From Paludibacteraceae bacterium (GTDB lineage Bacteria > Bacteroidota > Bacteroidia > Bacteroidales > Paludibacteraceae): DNA of 64,000 nucleotides. Position 1 is the stretch's first letter. Every line of letters starts with the position of its first letter. Where the stretch lies: positions 1 to 64,000 of the forward strand of contig JAFVDD010000052.1 in the NCBI GenBank assembly GCA_017478725.1. Direction: 5' to 3'. A model generated the notes under the pieces. It was not told where the DNA came from, ran no database searches, and saw only the letters and a program-made list of their open reading frames with translations. Shown here one piece after another: positions 1 to 8,845 of the stretch. The position numbers were made by a program, and so were the translations under genes.

Positions 1-1
1 A

Positions 2-451
2 CGCCACCGTCAGGGGCTCCACGAACTATACACCTACCACTTCCCCAAGACCTGGTCAGCCGCCTGTGTTACCAACCGCCAACTCATCAAAACTGCCCAA
101 CAAATAGCTCATTCCATCGAACGTGACCACTCCCTTCAAGCGCTGGAATGGCGTGTCCGCTTCTTCCACCAGCTCTACACCCTTCCCGTCTGGTACAAAG
201 ACATGCAGGACGTACCCGTCGAGCAACGCCGCTACCCGCATTTCTACTCCTACGTCTTCACTACCGTCTATTATTCCCTCCGTGCTGCAACCCAAACAGT
301 CAAACAAGAAACTATACAACCAAACATCCTGCCTGCCGCCCGGAACGAAGCCGTATCCGCCTCAGATGTCACCTTCGAACCGATCGCATGTCGTCATGTC
401 GTCATGTCGCCCATTCGCCTTTACCTCCGACGGCTGACAGCTGACGGCTGA
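2..451 (+). CDS. C-terminal part of an unrecognised protein (truncated by window edge)
   Basis: The frame is open from base 2 to TGA at 449-451 and gives 149 residues with no start codon in the window. The first ~110 residues look like real protein: rich in aromatic and basic residues, with patches such as ALEWRVRFFHQLY and RYPHFYSYVFTTVYYSL. I do not recognise the family. The last ~25 residues are read from repeat DNA (CATGTCGT words, then CTGACGGCTGATGG words), so the native C-terminus and stop seem to have been replaced or extended by repeats. The next gene, ssb, has its own promoter, so the two are probably not co-transcribed. Confidence 0.6.
   Translation, partial: RHRQGLHELYTYHFPKTWSAACVTNRQLIKTAQQIAHSIERDHSLQALEWRVRFFHQLYTLPVWYKDMQDVPVEQRRYPHFYSYVFTTVYYSLRAATQTVKQETIQPNILPAARNEAVSASDVTFEPIACRHVVMSPIRLYLRRLTADG
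387..409. repeat. Family C word repeat (CATGTCGT)
   Basis: Tandem CATGTCGT words. The same words, in either orientation, occur at 23980-24010, 24889-24913 (inside hflX) and 26477-26517. Here they encode part of the C-terminal tail of the partial gene at the window start. Confidence 0.7.
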
Positions 452-470
452 TGGCTGACGGCTGATGGCT
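431..470. repeat. Family A word repeat (GCTGACGGCTGATG)
   Basis: Degenerate tandem array of CTGACGGCTGATGG words. It supplies the stop codon of the upstream partial gene and fills the spacer before the ssb promoter. Other copies are at 6676, 7733 (in recG), 20500, 27532, 27842, 38169 (in radA), 42281, 42409 and 45972. Confidence 0.8.
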
Positions 471-509
471 AAAAAAGCGTCCGTTGGGGCACTTTTTTTT
501 GCCTTTCCC

Positions 510-540
510 TTGCATATGTCAGAAATTTTTAGTACTTTTG
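510..540 (+). promoter_or_regulatory. ssb promoter, Bacteroidota type
   Basis: TTG at 510-512 and TACTTTTG at 533-540, 20 bases apart. This fits the Bacteroidota -33/-7 consensus TTTG / TAnnTTTG. The -33 box begins the TTGCATATG motif that recurs at many promoters in this window. The predicted transcription start is near 544, about 44 bases before the ssb ATG. Confidence 0.75.
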
Positions 541-587
541 CAGTCGCAAAAGATTTTCATGTAAATGACCAAATTGTAAATGATTTT

Positions 588-1058
588 ATGGCAAGTGTAA
601 ACAAAGTAATTCTTATCGGCAATGTAGGCAATGACCCTGAAGTACGTTACCTGGACCGCGGCGTAGCTATCGCAACATTCAATCTCGCAACCACCGAACG
701 CGGTTATGTGATGCAGAACGGAACGCAAGTGCCAGACGTAACAGAGTGGCACTCCATTGTTCTCTGGCGCAACCTCGCCGAATGGGCGCAGACGTACGTC
801 CGCAAAAGCATGAAAGTGTATATCGAGGGCAAACTGAAAACACGCACATGGGAGAAAGACGGACAAATCCGCCGGAAGACAGAAGTAGTAGCCGAGACGA
901 TTCAGATACTCTATAAACCCGAGCAATACCGCGACCTCGGACGCCGTCAGCCTGCCGAAGAAACAGCCATCGACGACCAACTGCCCGAAGCACCGGCTAC
1001 GCAGGAGGAAGAAGCACCCGTACAACAAAACGGAGGATTTCTTGGCATTTTCAGATAA
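588..1058 (+). CDS. ssb: Single-stranded DNA-binding protein, no acidic C-terminal tip
   Basis: SSB coats single-stranded DNA during replication, recombination and repair. The 156-residue product has a standard OB fold in residues 1-110, opening MASVNKVILIGNVGNDPEV and containing EWHSIVLWRNLAEWA and YIEGKLKTRTW. The start at 588 is chosen because the OB fold begins there; a longer frame reaches 465 but would translate promoter DNA. Family members normally end in an acidic tip like DDIPF that docks partner proteins. This one ends GGFLGIFR after a Glu-rich stretch, so the tip is missing or altered. It may be a specialised paralogue. TAA abuts the next ATG. Confidence 0.93.
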   Translation: MASVNKVILIGNVGNDPEVRYLDRGVAIATFNLATTERGYVMQNGTQVPDVTEWHSIVLWRNLAEWAQTYVRKSMKVYIEGKLKTRTWEKDGQIRRKTEVVAETIQILYKPEQYRDLGRRQPAEETAIDDQLPEAPATQEEEAPVQQNGGFLGIFR

Positions 1059-2021
1059 ATGAGCAACAAAGAGCGATATATTCAGTGGGTGACGGAGCAG
1101 GAATATGTGCCGCTGATGATGCAACCCTGGTGGATGGACGCCGTCTGCGCAGGCAAGGAGTGGGACGTACTCTTCGCCGAAGATGACGAGGGCAATATTC
1201 TCGGTGTCATGCCCATTCTCATGCGCAAGCGCGCGTGGTACAAATATATTGTGATGCCCCAGATGACGCAGACAGGCGGTATATGGGTCACGGCGGAAAC
1301 GACCGGAGACAAATGGGCTACCGCCGAAGTATGCCGTCAGTTTTCCGAGCAACTGGAGGCGATGAGCCTGGCGTACTATTACCAACAGTTCCGTCCCAAC
1401 AGCCTCTGCGTGGACGCCATGCGAGGGCTGGGCTTCAAGACACGCGAACGCATTACCTACCAGGTGGAGGATCTGGCGGATCTGGACAAACTGATTGCAT
1501 CGTTTAGCAAGAACAAACGCCGCCAGCTCCAGCGTGCGCTGAGTCTGCATGCCGCGCATGACAAATTGAGTGTAGAAGATTTCTACCGCTTTCATACCCA
1601 ATGCATGGAAGACAGGCGCCGCAAGCTGAGCTATTCGCGGGAGTTTCTGCTTGTTCTGGAACGCAAAGCCCGCCGGCAAGGGCAATGCGAAATCCTCAGT
1701 ATATGCAATGCGGACGGACAGCCCTACGCGGCCGCTTTCCTGGTTTGGGACCACAAAAGCATGTACTATCTCATCCCTTGCTACGACCCCGCACACAACG
1801 ACAGCGGTGCCGGAGCCTTACTCGCCTTGGAAGCGATGAAACTGGCACGCGAGAAACATGTAATCTTTGATTTCGAAGGCTCCATGGACCGTGGCATCGC
1901 CAAACATTACAGCCAGTTCGGCTCCACTCCGGTCAGATACTACAGCATAGAGAAATGCTATAAACCCCTTTTCCGTCTCGCCCTTTGGTTCCAACACCTC
2001 CGCGAACTCGGCATGCACTAA
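1059..2021 (+). CDS. FemAB/GNAT-like acyltransferase family protein
   Basis: 320 residues, starting directly after the ssb stop and overlapping the next gene by one base (TAATG). The C-terminal half looks like the GNAT fold of the FemAB / Acetyltransf_6 group: FSKNKRRQLQRAL near 150, FHTQCMEDRRRK, AAAFLVWDHKSMYYLI, and ALLALEAMKLAREKHVIFDFEGS near 260. Members move acyl or aminoacyl groups onto cell-wall or surface-polysaccharide precursors. The neighbours (GT4 enzyme, asparagine-synthase-like gene, flippase) favour a role in modifying a surface glycan. The substrate cannot be told from sequence. Confidence 0.72.
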   Translation: MSNKERYIQWVTEQEYVPLMMQPWWMDAVCAGKEWDVLFAEDDEGNILGVMPILMRKRAWYKYIVMPQMTQTGGIWVTAETTGDKWATAEVCRQFSEQLEAMSLAYYYQQFRPNSLCVDAMRGLGFKTRERITYQVEDLADLDKLIASFSKNKRRQLQRALSLHAAHDKLSVEDFYRFHTQCMEDRRRKLSYSREFLLVLERKARRQGQCEILSICNADGQPYAAAFLVWDHKSMYYLIPCYDPAHNDSGAGALLALEAMKLAREKHVIFDFEGSMDRGIAKHYSQFGSTPVRYYSIEKCYKPLFRLALWFQHLRELGMH

Positions 2022-3064
2022 TGAAAGTTCTATTTCTCACACCTTGGTATCCGTCCGAGAGAGACGCAATGAGCGGTCTCTTCGTACAGAAACACGCGGA
2101 CGCCGTCCGTGCACAAGGTGTGGATGTGCGGGTCATCTTTTCGCAGGGATGGCAGGACTTGTGGCGTCAGTGGCGTCAACTCAAAAGCACATGGGGATTG
2201 CCCGATGTCGTCCAACTAAACGTCATCCAGAAACAAGGCCTCCTTGTCCTTTGGCTCAAAAAGCGCTATGGCATTCCCTATATAATTGTTGAGCACTGGA
2301 GCGGATACCTGCCCGAGAACGGACAGTATATGCAAATGTCCGCCGTCAAACGGAAACTCTACAGATACATTGCCGAACAAGCCGCTACCCTTCTTACTGT
2401 TAGCACTCGACATGCACAAGCAATGAGAGATTGCGGTATTTGCAACAGGCATTGCGGACGGATCAATAATGTGGTTGATGATTTCTTCTATAAGGAAAGT
2501 CAAAACGGGAAAGATGAAAAGCGAAAAACGCTTTTGCATGTGAGTTGTTTTGACGAACGCGCCAAGAACGTAAAAGGTCTTTTACGGGCAGCCAAGACAT
2601 TGAGCGACAAGCGTCAAGACTGGCAATTGGTTCTTGTGGGGACAGGTGTTGATTACAATGAGGTGCGCGCGTACGCAGATAGTTTAGAGTTCCCGAAGGG
2701 ATTATTAAGATGGACGGGTGAACTAACTCCTCACGAAGTGGCAGAAGAGTTTGACAAAGCGGATATTTTTGTCCTCAGTTCCAATTATGAGAATGCGCCG
2801 GTAGTTATTTCTGAAAGTTTAGCCAAAGGAGTTCCTGTTATCTCCACTACAGTCGGAGGCATACCAGAGATGGTTTCCCGACAAAGCGGAATTTTGGTTG
2901 CTCCCGGTAATGACAATCAACTCTTTCAAGCATTAAACTACATGCTTGACCATTACGGAGAATATGACCGGACTCTTATTCGAGAAGCAGGCAAGCAGTA
3001 CTCATTTGAAACCGTGGGTAAACAGTTAAAAGACATTTACGAACAATGTACGGCATCCGAATAA
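2021..3064 (+). CDS. Family 4 glycosyltransferase
   Basis: 347 residues, probably a retaining GT-B enzyme that adds a sugar to a lipid-linked glycan on the cytoplasmic face. The N-terminus MKVLFLTPWYPSERD and GLFVQKHADAV are typical of the donor/acceptor fold. The C-terminal half carries LLHVSCFDERAKN, LVLVGTG and the E-x7-E signature in SSNYENAPVVISESLAKG followed by GVPVISTTVGGIPEMV. The start at 2021 is preferred over 1985 because the fold begins there and it overlaps the upstream stop by one base. It overlaps the next gene by 19 bases, so translation is probably coupled. Confidence 0.88.
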   Translation: MKVLFLTPWYPSERDAMSGLFVQKHADAVRAQGVDVRVIFSQGWQDLWRQWRQLKSTWGLPDVVQLNVIQKQGLLVLWLKKRYGIPYIIVEHWSGYLPENGQYMQMSAVKRKLYRYIAEQAATLLTVSTRHAQAMRDCGICNRHCGRINNVVDDFFYKESQNGKDEKRKTLLHVSCFDERAKNVKGLLRAAKTLSDKRQDWQLVLVGTGVDYNEVRAYADSLEFPKGLLRWTGELTPHEVAEEFDKADIFVLSSNYENAPVVISESLAKGVPVISTTVGGIPEMVSRQSGILVAPGNDNQLFQALNYMLDHYGEYDRTLIREAGKQYSFETVGKQLKDIYEQCTASE

Positions 3065-4644
3065 GCACAGGCAAACCCATTGATTGGCAATTTCCAAAAC
3101 AAGAGAACACGTTTGTTCGTCAGTGGGAGACGGATGGTATCCGCCTGTCGCAGTGGTCATTATGCAAGTTTGAGAAAGACAAACTGTGGCTGGAAGATGA
3201 GAATAATTTTCTAGTTGTAGAAGGTGTGCTCTTCAATCGCAGCGAGATAGCCGCCCAATGGCAGCAAACCGATATAGCGGCATGGAGAGGATCGTTTTCC
3301 TGCGTGCGCATTCATAAAAAAACGCACGAAATCCAAGTTTTTAACGACCAGATAGGCAGCCACATGCTGTTCTGGTGTCAAACCGACCAAGGTATATATG
3401 TCTCGCCGGATCTGTTCGAACTGGCGCACTTCACAGGACTTCAGGAGATGAGCACAGAGTTCATGCGCCGCATTTTAGAATCAGGATATGGCAATGACGA
3501 GCGAACGATGGTGAAAGGCATTCGCCGCGTCGGAGCAGGACAAGTGCTGACCATCAAGAACGGAAAAGCGGAAGTAACACGCTATTATAACTTCGACAAC
3601 AAGCCGGTACATTTGGACGAAAATGAAGCGTTAGCGCGGACTAATGAGTTGTTCCGCCAAGCCGTTAAGCGAGTGATTGACAAGAACGAAGAGTACGGAC
3701 TCTAACATTTCTACCCTCTGAGCGGAGGCTTGGATTCACGCATGGTGCAAATGGTGGCACGCCGGCTGACAACTCAGCCTGCCACAAATTTCACCTATTC
3801 GCAAACCAACCATTATGACCATCTGCTGCCTGAGAAGATTGCGAACTATCTTGGCAATGAGTGGCGCTTTCTACCATTGGATGGAGGTAACTATTTAAAG
3901 CAAATAGATGCCATCACACAAGCCACGCAAGGACTGGTCAACTACAATGGTCCTTCGGAAATCTATTATTGCTCTACGCAATTCGACTGGACGGAAGCAG
4001 GTATGGTGGTCACCGGTGTGAACGGCGACAACATTTTCTCCGTGGAGACCGACAGCAGGCATGAGATTGAGCGGCTCTATTCGCTCAGTTTTGCCGGCAA
4101 CGGATTAGGTTCGCCTTTGGTGCTGCAACAACACACAGAGACCTATTCACCCTTTTGCGATGTGGATGTATTGAATTATATATTGCATATCCCATTGTGC
4201 AAACGGTGGAACTATCATTTCTATGATCAATGGATTTTACACTATTATCCTGAAGCAGCGCAGTGGGATCACAAAGGCGAGCAAATAGGGAACCGGCGCA
4301 TTGTATTGCCTGTCATGGGCAGGAACATCCCCTTGCGCAAACTGCCGCAACGCATTGCTTTCGCCACCCTCAAACGCCTGCATATCTGCAACGGCTACAA
4401 AATGGAAGAAGGCGTCTCAATGAACCCGTATGATTCATGGGCTCAAAGCAACCCGGAACTACGTCATGCGTTAGATGAGTATTACCAAGTCAACAAGCAC
4501 TTGCTGACACTCTATCCTGATATTCAAAAGAAAGCGGAGACTATTATGCACGAAGGACGGGTGTACGATCAATGCGCTGTATTAACGATTCTCAGCGTTA
4601 TTCGGCAGATTCAGTTCCAGACAAGGAATGATCGTAACGTCTGA
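3046..4644 (+). pseudogene. Asparagine-synthase-like gene interrupted by one in-frame TAA
   Basis: The two halves (3046-3705 and 3706-4644) are in the same frame and separated only by TAA at 3703-3705. Reading through gives ~532 residues: an N-terminal glutaminase-like domain, then YPLSGGLDSRMV, the PP-loop of the ATP-pyrophosphatase domain, starting within ten residues of the stop. The N-terminus is MYGI rather than MCGI, so the glutaminase nucleophile Cys2 is absent. Relatives in surface-glycan clusters may amidate sugar acids or peptides. One nonsense base points to a recent pseudogene, a phase/strain variant or an assembly error. The tail overlaps the convergent flippase by 47 bases. Confidence 0.8.
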
Positions 4645-5896
4645 TCAGCCATATATACCAAATCATCTGGCCTATTATTACGATAGCATTTACAAGGGAA
4701 TAGCAAAGTATCGTTATTTGGAAATCACGAATGACGATACCAATAGTTAACGCCGCAACGGATAATAACAGATAGATGATTTCAACCGCGAAAGCGATTC
4801 GTTGCTGACCAAATACATCAGTTATAAAACCTATTGGTGCAACGGACGTCATGACAAGCAGCCACGGAAGAAGCAAACGGATATATTCTCCGCTGATGCG
4901 CCAAGAATCTCCAAGCAGCATTTCCGCAAGCCAAGGAAGAATAAAATACAGGCCTGCAAACAGAGGGAGTAATACCGCAAATGCCGTAGTCACAAATCGG
5001 AACAAAAGTCTTCCTATCTCCTGTTTTTCATTCACCAGTTGTGCCGTCCGTTGCAGTAAAACTTGATAAACCGATTGTACTATCATCTGCAAGGGTCGCA
5101 TAGCAAGTGTTAATGCCATGCCAAAATAGCCCAGTTCCGTTAGGCCGAACACAGGTGTCAGCATTAGAATCGGCAAATTGGAACAAAGTGTACTAACCAA
5201 CGAGCGGGGCATGGAATAGAGGGGGAAGTTGCGGTACGCAACGGCTTCTGCATGAATGGAAGAACGGTCTATTTCAAAAATGCCGGACAATAGTTTCCTG
5301 CCTCCGTTTAACAAACTTGCTCCGATAGCAAGAACGGGAGCAAAAACAGTAGAGACAACCAATCCGCCTGACAGCCACCCGATTACGCCGAAGCCCAACT
5401 TGCCACCGGCACCCAGAATGGACTGCGAGATCTGATAAACAGACATCCGACGGAAAGATTTATGACGGATATAGTAGTTGCTAATAACCGCCCAGCCGCT
5501 TAAGCCGCCTACATACAATGGCATTAGCCACCACCAACGCGCTAACTCCGGGGCATTGAATAACCGTGCTATAGGTTTGGAGAAGGGTATAGACAGCACA
5601 AGAACTGCCATCATTACCAGCAGTAATCCGCCGCATATCTGCACAAGTGCGCGAGCACGGCTTTCTTCCTTGGGAAGGACGATGGCGTTTTGATAATCGG
5701 CAGTGCAGATCAATATAAATATTCCTCCAATACTCATAAAAAGATTGAGCATGCCGAAATCCTCAGGAGCGTACATACGCGTCAGTATAGGATAAACCAG
5801 CAGGCCTATCGCCTGAGCGATGATATTTGCCGAGAGAAGCCGTGCCGAATTGCGAACCAACTCGCTTTGAACCTTATTTTTTAGGCCTAAATGCAT
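4598..5896 (-). CDS. Wzx-like polysaccharide flippase (MOP superfamily)
   Basis: 432 residues, almost wholly hydrophobic, with 12 or more membrane spans. The N-terminus NSARLLSANIIAQAIGLLVYPILTRMYAPEDFG is characteristic of O-antigen/capsule translocases that flip lipid-linked oligosaccharides across the inner membrane. It converges on the asparagine-synthase-like gene and diverges from tonB. The ATG lies only about 7 bases from the transcription start predicted from its promoter. With the GT4 and FemAB-like genes it makes a small surface-glycan cluster. The transported sugar is unknown. Confidence 0.88.
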   Translation of the reverse strand: MHLGLKNKVQSELVRNSARLLSANIIAQAIGLLVYPILTRMYAPEDFGMLNLFMSIGGIFILICTADYQNAIVLPKEESRARALVQICGGLLLVMMAVLVLSIPFSKPIARLFNAPELARWWWLMPLYVGGLSGWAVISNYYIRHKSFRRMSVYQISQSILGAGGKLGFGVIGWLSGGLVVSTVFAPVLAIGASLLNGGRKLLSGIFEIDRSSIHAEAVAYRNFPLYSMPRSLVSTLCSNLPILMLTPVFGLTELGYFGMALTLAMRPLQMIVQSVYQVLLQRTAQLVNEKQEIGRLLFRFVTTAFAVLLPLFAGLYFILPWLAEMLLGDSWRISGEYIRLLLPWLLVMTSVAPIGFITDVFGQQRIAFAVEIIYLLLSVAALTIGIVIRDFQITILCYSLVNAIVIIGQMIWYIWLIRRYDHSLSGTESAE

Positions 5897-5906
5897 AAAT
5901 CGGCTG

Positions 5907-5937
5907 CAAAATTACAAAATTTCTTGCACATATCAAA
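5907..5937 (-). promoter_or_regulatory. Promoter of flippase gene (divergent pair)
   Basis: On the minus strand, TTTG (5934-5937) and TAATTTTG (5907-5914) are 19 bases apart. The -33 region overlaps that of the opposing tonB promoter; the two -33 boxes are the arms of a near-palindrome, TTGCACATATCAAA. Confidence 0.72.
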
Positions 5938-5954
5938 AAAAAGTTGTAAATTTG
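5924..5954 (+). promoter_or_regulatory. Promoter of tonB-like gene (divergent pair)
   Basis: TTG at 5924-5926 and TAAATTTG at 5947-5954 with 20 bases between. It shares the palindromic -33 region with the flippase promoter, so RNA polymerase binding on one side may compete with the other. Confidence 0.72.
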
Positions 5955-5993
5955 CAGCCGATTTGAGTCCTACGACCTAAAAAACACAAGTAT

Positions 5994-6674
5994 ATGCAAG
6001 TTAAAAAATCACAGAAAGCCAGTCTGGAAGACAAGAAATTTGTCTACGTCTTAATGGGCTTCATCTTTGTACTCAGCCTCTGCTATGTAGCGCTGGAGTG
6101 GACAGAGAAGGAGGTTACCAAGTATGAGGTGACTGACTCCGAGTTCCTCTTTGAAGAGGAAGTGGAGATTCAGCAAACGACACAGGAAACACCTCCCCCT
6201 CCCCCACCCCCTGCCGTACAAGAAGTTGAGGTGCTGAACGTAGTGGAAGACAACGTGGAGACCGAGTCCATTGAGATCAACACTGAGGATGACAAAGAGA
6301 CCGAGGTTGTTATCGCAGCTCCGGTTGAGGCTCCGGAAGAAGAAGAGGAAGAAGAAGTTGTCTTCGTGGTCGTTGAATCAATGCCGGAATTCCCGGGTGG
6401 ACAACAAGCGCTGTTCAAGTACCTGGCTGAGAACGTGAAATACCCTGTTATTGCACAGGAAAACGGTATCCAAGGCCGTGTGATTTGCCAGTTCGTGGTT
6501 AACAAGGACGGTAAGATTGTAGATGTAGAGGTTGTTCGTTCGGGTGGTGACCCCTCGCTGGACAAAGAGGCTGTTCGCGTCATCAAATCCATGCCTAACT
6601 GGAAAGCCGGTAAGCAGCGTGGTAAGGCTGTACGCGTAAAATACACCCTGCCGGTTAACTTCAAGTTGCAATAA
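5994..6674 (+). CDS. TonB-family energy transducer
   Basis: 226 residues with the classic layout: short cytoplasmic N-terminus, one membrane span at about residues 17-38, an acidic and proline-rich periplasmic spacer (seven prolines near 66-72, a run of glutamates near 117-124), and a C-terminal TonB domain from about 140 (MPEFPGGQQALFKYL, YPVIAQENGIQGRV, LPVNFKL). It would pass proton-motive energy from an ExbBD motor to outer-membrane TonB-dependent transporters. No exbB/exbD or receptor gene lies nearby. recG follows after a 32-base repeat spacer and is probably co-transcribed. Confidence 0.92.
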   Translation: MQVKKSQKASLEDKKFVYVLMGFIFVLSLCYVALEWTEKEVTKYEVTDSEFLFEEEVEIQQTTQETPPPPPPPAVQEVEVLNVVEDNVETESIEINTEDDKETEVVIAAPVEAPEEEEEEEVVFVVVESMPEFPGGQQALFKYLAENVKYPVIAQENGIQGRVICQFVVNKDGKIVDVEVVRSGGDPSLDKEAVRVIKSMPNWKAGKQRGKAVRVKYTLPVNFKLQ

Positions 6675-6675
6675 A

Positions 6676-6706
6676 CTGATAGCTGACGGCTGAATGCTGA
6701 TAGCGG
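6676..6706. repeat. Family A word repeat between tonB and recG
   Basis: CTGATAGCTGACGGCTGAATG words fill the whole gap between the tonB stop and the recG ATG, so the recG ribosome-binding region is repeat DNA. Confidence 0.75.
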
Positions 6707-8821
6707 ATGGATTTATCCTACAGAGATATAACCTATTGCAAGAATGTCGGTGCCAAGCGTGCCGACATTCTTCGTTCTGAACTCGGGGTTCACACCGCGA
6801 TGGATATGTTGCGCCAATATCCGTATAAATATATCGACCGCAGCAAGTTCTACCACATAGCCGAACTGGACGACGAAGATACATATGTGCAGATTATCGG
6901 CGAAGTGACCGAGTGGCACACTATCGGTATCGGCAAAGCCCAGCGGTTGAGCGCCATGTTCAACGACGGAATGCACCAGTGCGAATTGGTGTGGTTCAAA
7001 GGGGTGCAGTACGTTAAGTTGCAGAAAGGTATTAAGTATCTGCTGTTTGGAAAGCCGAGCCGTTTCGACCATCGGTTCAATTTCGTGCACCCCGAACTGA
7101 CCCCGTGGAGCAAGGTTACGCCGGAGATGACACAAGGTCTGGAACCCTATTACAACACTACGGACAAGATGAAACGCGTAGGGCTGAACTCCAAAGCGAT
7201 GCGTATCATCATTGCCGACCTGATACCCGATCTCAGGCAAGGGGTACCGGACACCATCGGAGCAGATGTATTGCAGCAATACAAACTGATGAGCCTGACC
7301 GAAGCGCTGACGAACGTGCATTTCCCGCGGGACAGGTTTGCCATGCAAAACGCCCGTGCAAGGCTCAAATTCGAGGAACTGTTTTACATCCAGTTGCAAA
7401 TCTTGCGCCAGATGAAACGGCGCGAACAGAACACCGGCTACCTTATACCGACGGTTGGCACACGGTTTCATAGTCTCTATCGGGCATTGCCTTTCCCGTT
7501 AACGGAAGCGCAGAAACGTGTCATCCGCGAGATACACGAGGACCTCAAATCCGGCCATCAGATGAACCGCCTGCTGCAAGGCGATGTAGGTTCCGGCAAG
7601 ACATTAGTGGCACTGCTATGCTGTCTGCTCGCCAATGACAACGGCTATCAGGCCTGTATCATGGCTCCGACAGAAATCCTTGCCAACCAGCACTACGAGA
7701 CGCTGAAAGCCTTTCTTGCTCCGCTGAACAAGCTTTCAGCCGTCAGCCATCAGCCGTCAGTTAATATCGCCCTTCTGACGGGTTCGACCACCAAGAAACA
7801 GCGTGTTCCGCTGCACGACGGACTTCGCAACGGTCAGATAGACATTCTCATTGGCACACATGCGCTGATAGAAGACGAGGTACAATGGAAAAACCTGGGT
7901 CTGGTGATTGTGGACGAGCAACACCGTTTCGGTGTGGCGCAACGCGCCAAGTTATGGAACAAGAACCAAATCCCTCCTCATGTACTGGTAATGACCGCCA
8001 CGCCTATCCCGCGCACGCTGGCAATGACCGTTTACGGCGATTTGCATGTCAGCATCATTGACGAACTGCCGCCGGGACGCAAGCCGGTACAGACTATCCA
8101 TTACTCGATTGAACGCCGCGCACAAGTGTATAGTTTCCTGAGGCAACAGATTGAGCAAGGGCGACAAATCTATGTGGTTTATCCGCTGATCAAGGAGAAC
8201 GAGAAACTGGATTTGCAGGATCTGCAGAACGGTTTCAACGAACTGTGCGAAGCTTTTCCTGAGTACAGGATTTCAATGGTTCACGGCCAGATGAAAGCGG
8301 CGGACAAAGATCTGCAGATGCAGCGTTTCCAGAGCGGCGAGACGCAGATATTAGTAGCCACTACAGTCATCGAAGTGGGCGTAAACGTACCCAACGCCAG
8401 TGTGATGGTCATCCAGAACGCCGAGCGGTTCGGTCTCAGCCAATTGCACCAACTCCGCGGCCGCGTTGGGCGCGGAGCCGACCAGAGTTACTGCCTACTG
8501 CTCACGCGCAACGAACTGACTAAAGAGACGCGTCAGCGGATTGATACGATGGTAGCCACCAACGACGGTTTCCGCATCGCCGAAGCCGACCTGCAACTCC
8601 GCGGTCCGGGCAACCTGGAGGGCACACAGCAATCCGGCCTGCCGTTCGACCTGCACATAGCCAACCTGAGTACTGACGGAAGACTCGTAGAACTTGCACG
8701 TCAGGCTGCCATGACTATTTTAGAGAAAGACCCGCTCCTGGAAGACGAATTCAACCGGATTTACAAAAACAGGCTGGATATTTTACGTATCGAAGCCTAT
8801 AACTGGGGAGAAATAAGCTAA
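6707..8821 (+). CDS. recG: ATP-dependent DNA helicase RecG
   Basis: RecG reverses stalled replication forks and migrates Holliday junctions. The 704-residue protein has the N-terminal wedge/OB region, Walker A GDVGSGKT near 292, the DEQHRFG box near 402, and QLRGRVGRG near 581. Length and order are normal. Between the Walker A and DEQH motifs, residues ~343-352 (KLSAVSHQPSV) are encoded by a family A repeat (7733-7762). Relatives have a direct APL-to-LLTG connection there, so this looks like an in-frame insertion in a surface loop of the first helicase domain. It appears intact and functional. Confidence 0.96.
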   Translation: MDLSYRDITYCKNVGAKRADILRSELGVHTAMDMLRQYPYKYIDRSKFYHIAELDDEDTYVQIIGEVTEWHTIGIGKAQRLSAMFNDGMHQCELVWFKGVQYVKLQKGIKYLLFGKPSRFDHRFNFVHPELTPWSKVTPEMTQGLEPYYNTTDKMKRVGLNSKAMRIIIADLIPDLRQGVPDTIGADVLQQYKLMSLTEALTNVHFPRDRFAMQNARARLKFEELFYIQLQILRQMKRREQNTGYLIPTVGTRFHSLYRALPFPLTEAQKRVIREIHEDLKSGHQMNRLLQGDVGSGKTLVALLCCLLANDNGYQACIMAPTEILANQHYETLKAFLAPLNKLSAVSHQPSVNIALLTGSTTKKQRVPLHDGLRNGQIDILIGTHALIEDEVQWKNLGLVIVDEQHRFGVAQRAKLWNKNQIPPHVLVMTATPIPRTLAMTVYGDLHVSIIDELPPGRKPVQTIHYSIERRAQVYSFLRQQIEQGRQIYVVYPLIKENEKLDLQDLQNGFNELCEAFPEYRISMVHGQMKAADKDLQMQRFQSGETQILVATTVIEVGVNVPNASVMVIQNAERFGLSQLHQLRGRVGRGADQSYCLLLTRNELTKETRQRIDTMVATNDGFRIAEADLQLRGPGNLEGTQQSGLPFDLHIANLSTDGRLVELARQAAMTILEKDPLLEDEFNRIYKNRLDILRIEAYNWGEIS
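7733..7762. repeat. Family A word repeat inside recG
   Basis: CAGCCGTCAGCCATCAGCCG words in frame inside the recG coding sequence. The reading frame gives SAVSHQPS, as in intergenic copies of the same family. Confidence 0.85.
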
Positions 8822-8845
8822 GATTAGCATAAAAACACACTTTTT

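Noticed and set aside
387..470. Possible CRISPR array from short repeats near the left end
   Set aside because: Words are degenerate, contiguous and have no spacers; no cas genes are present.
519..1796. 425-codon minus-strand ORF opposite ssb and the FemAB-like gene
   Set aside because: It crosses the ssb promoter and two real genes on the other strand; no domain character.
3730..4644. Second half of the asparagine-synthase-like gene as an independent intact gene
   Set aside because: A TTG start at 3730 would fall inside the PP-loop SGGLDS and remove half the ATP-binding motif, so a functional stand-alone protein is unlikely.
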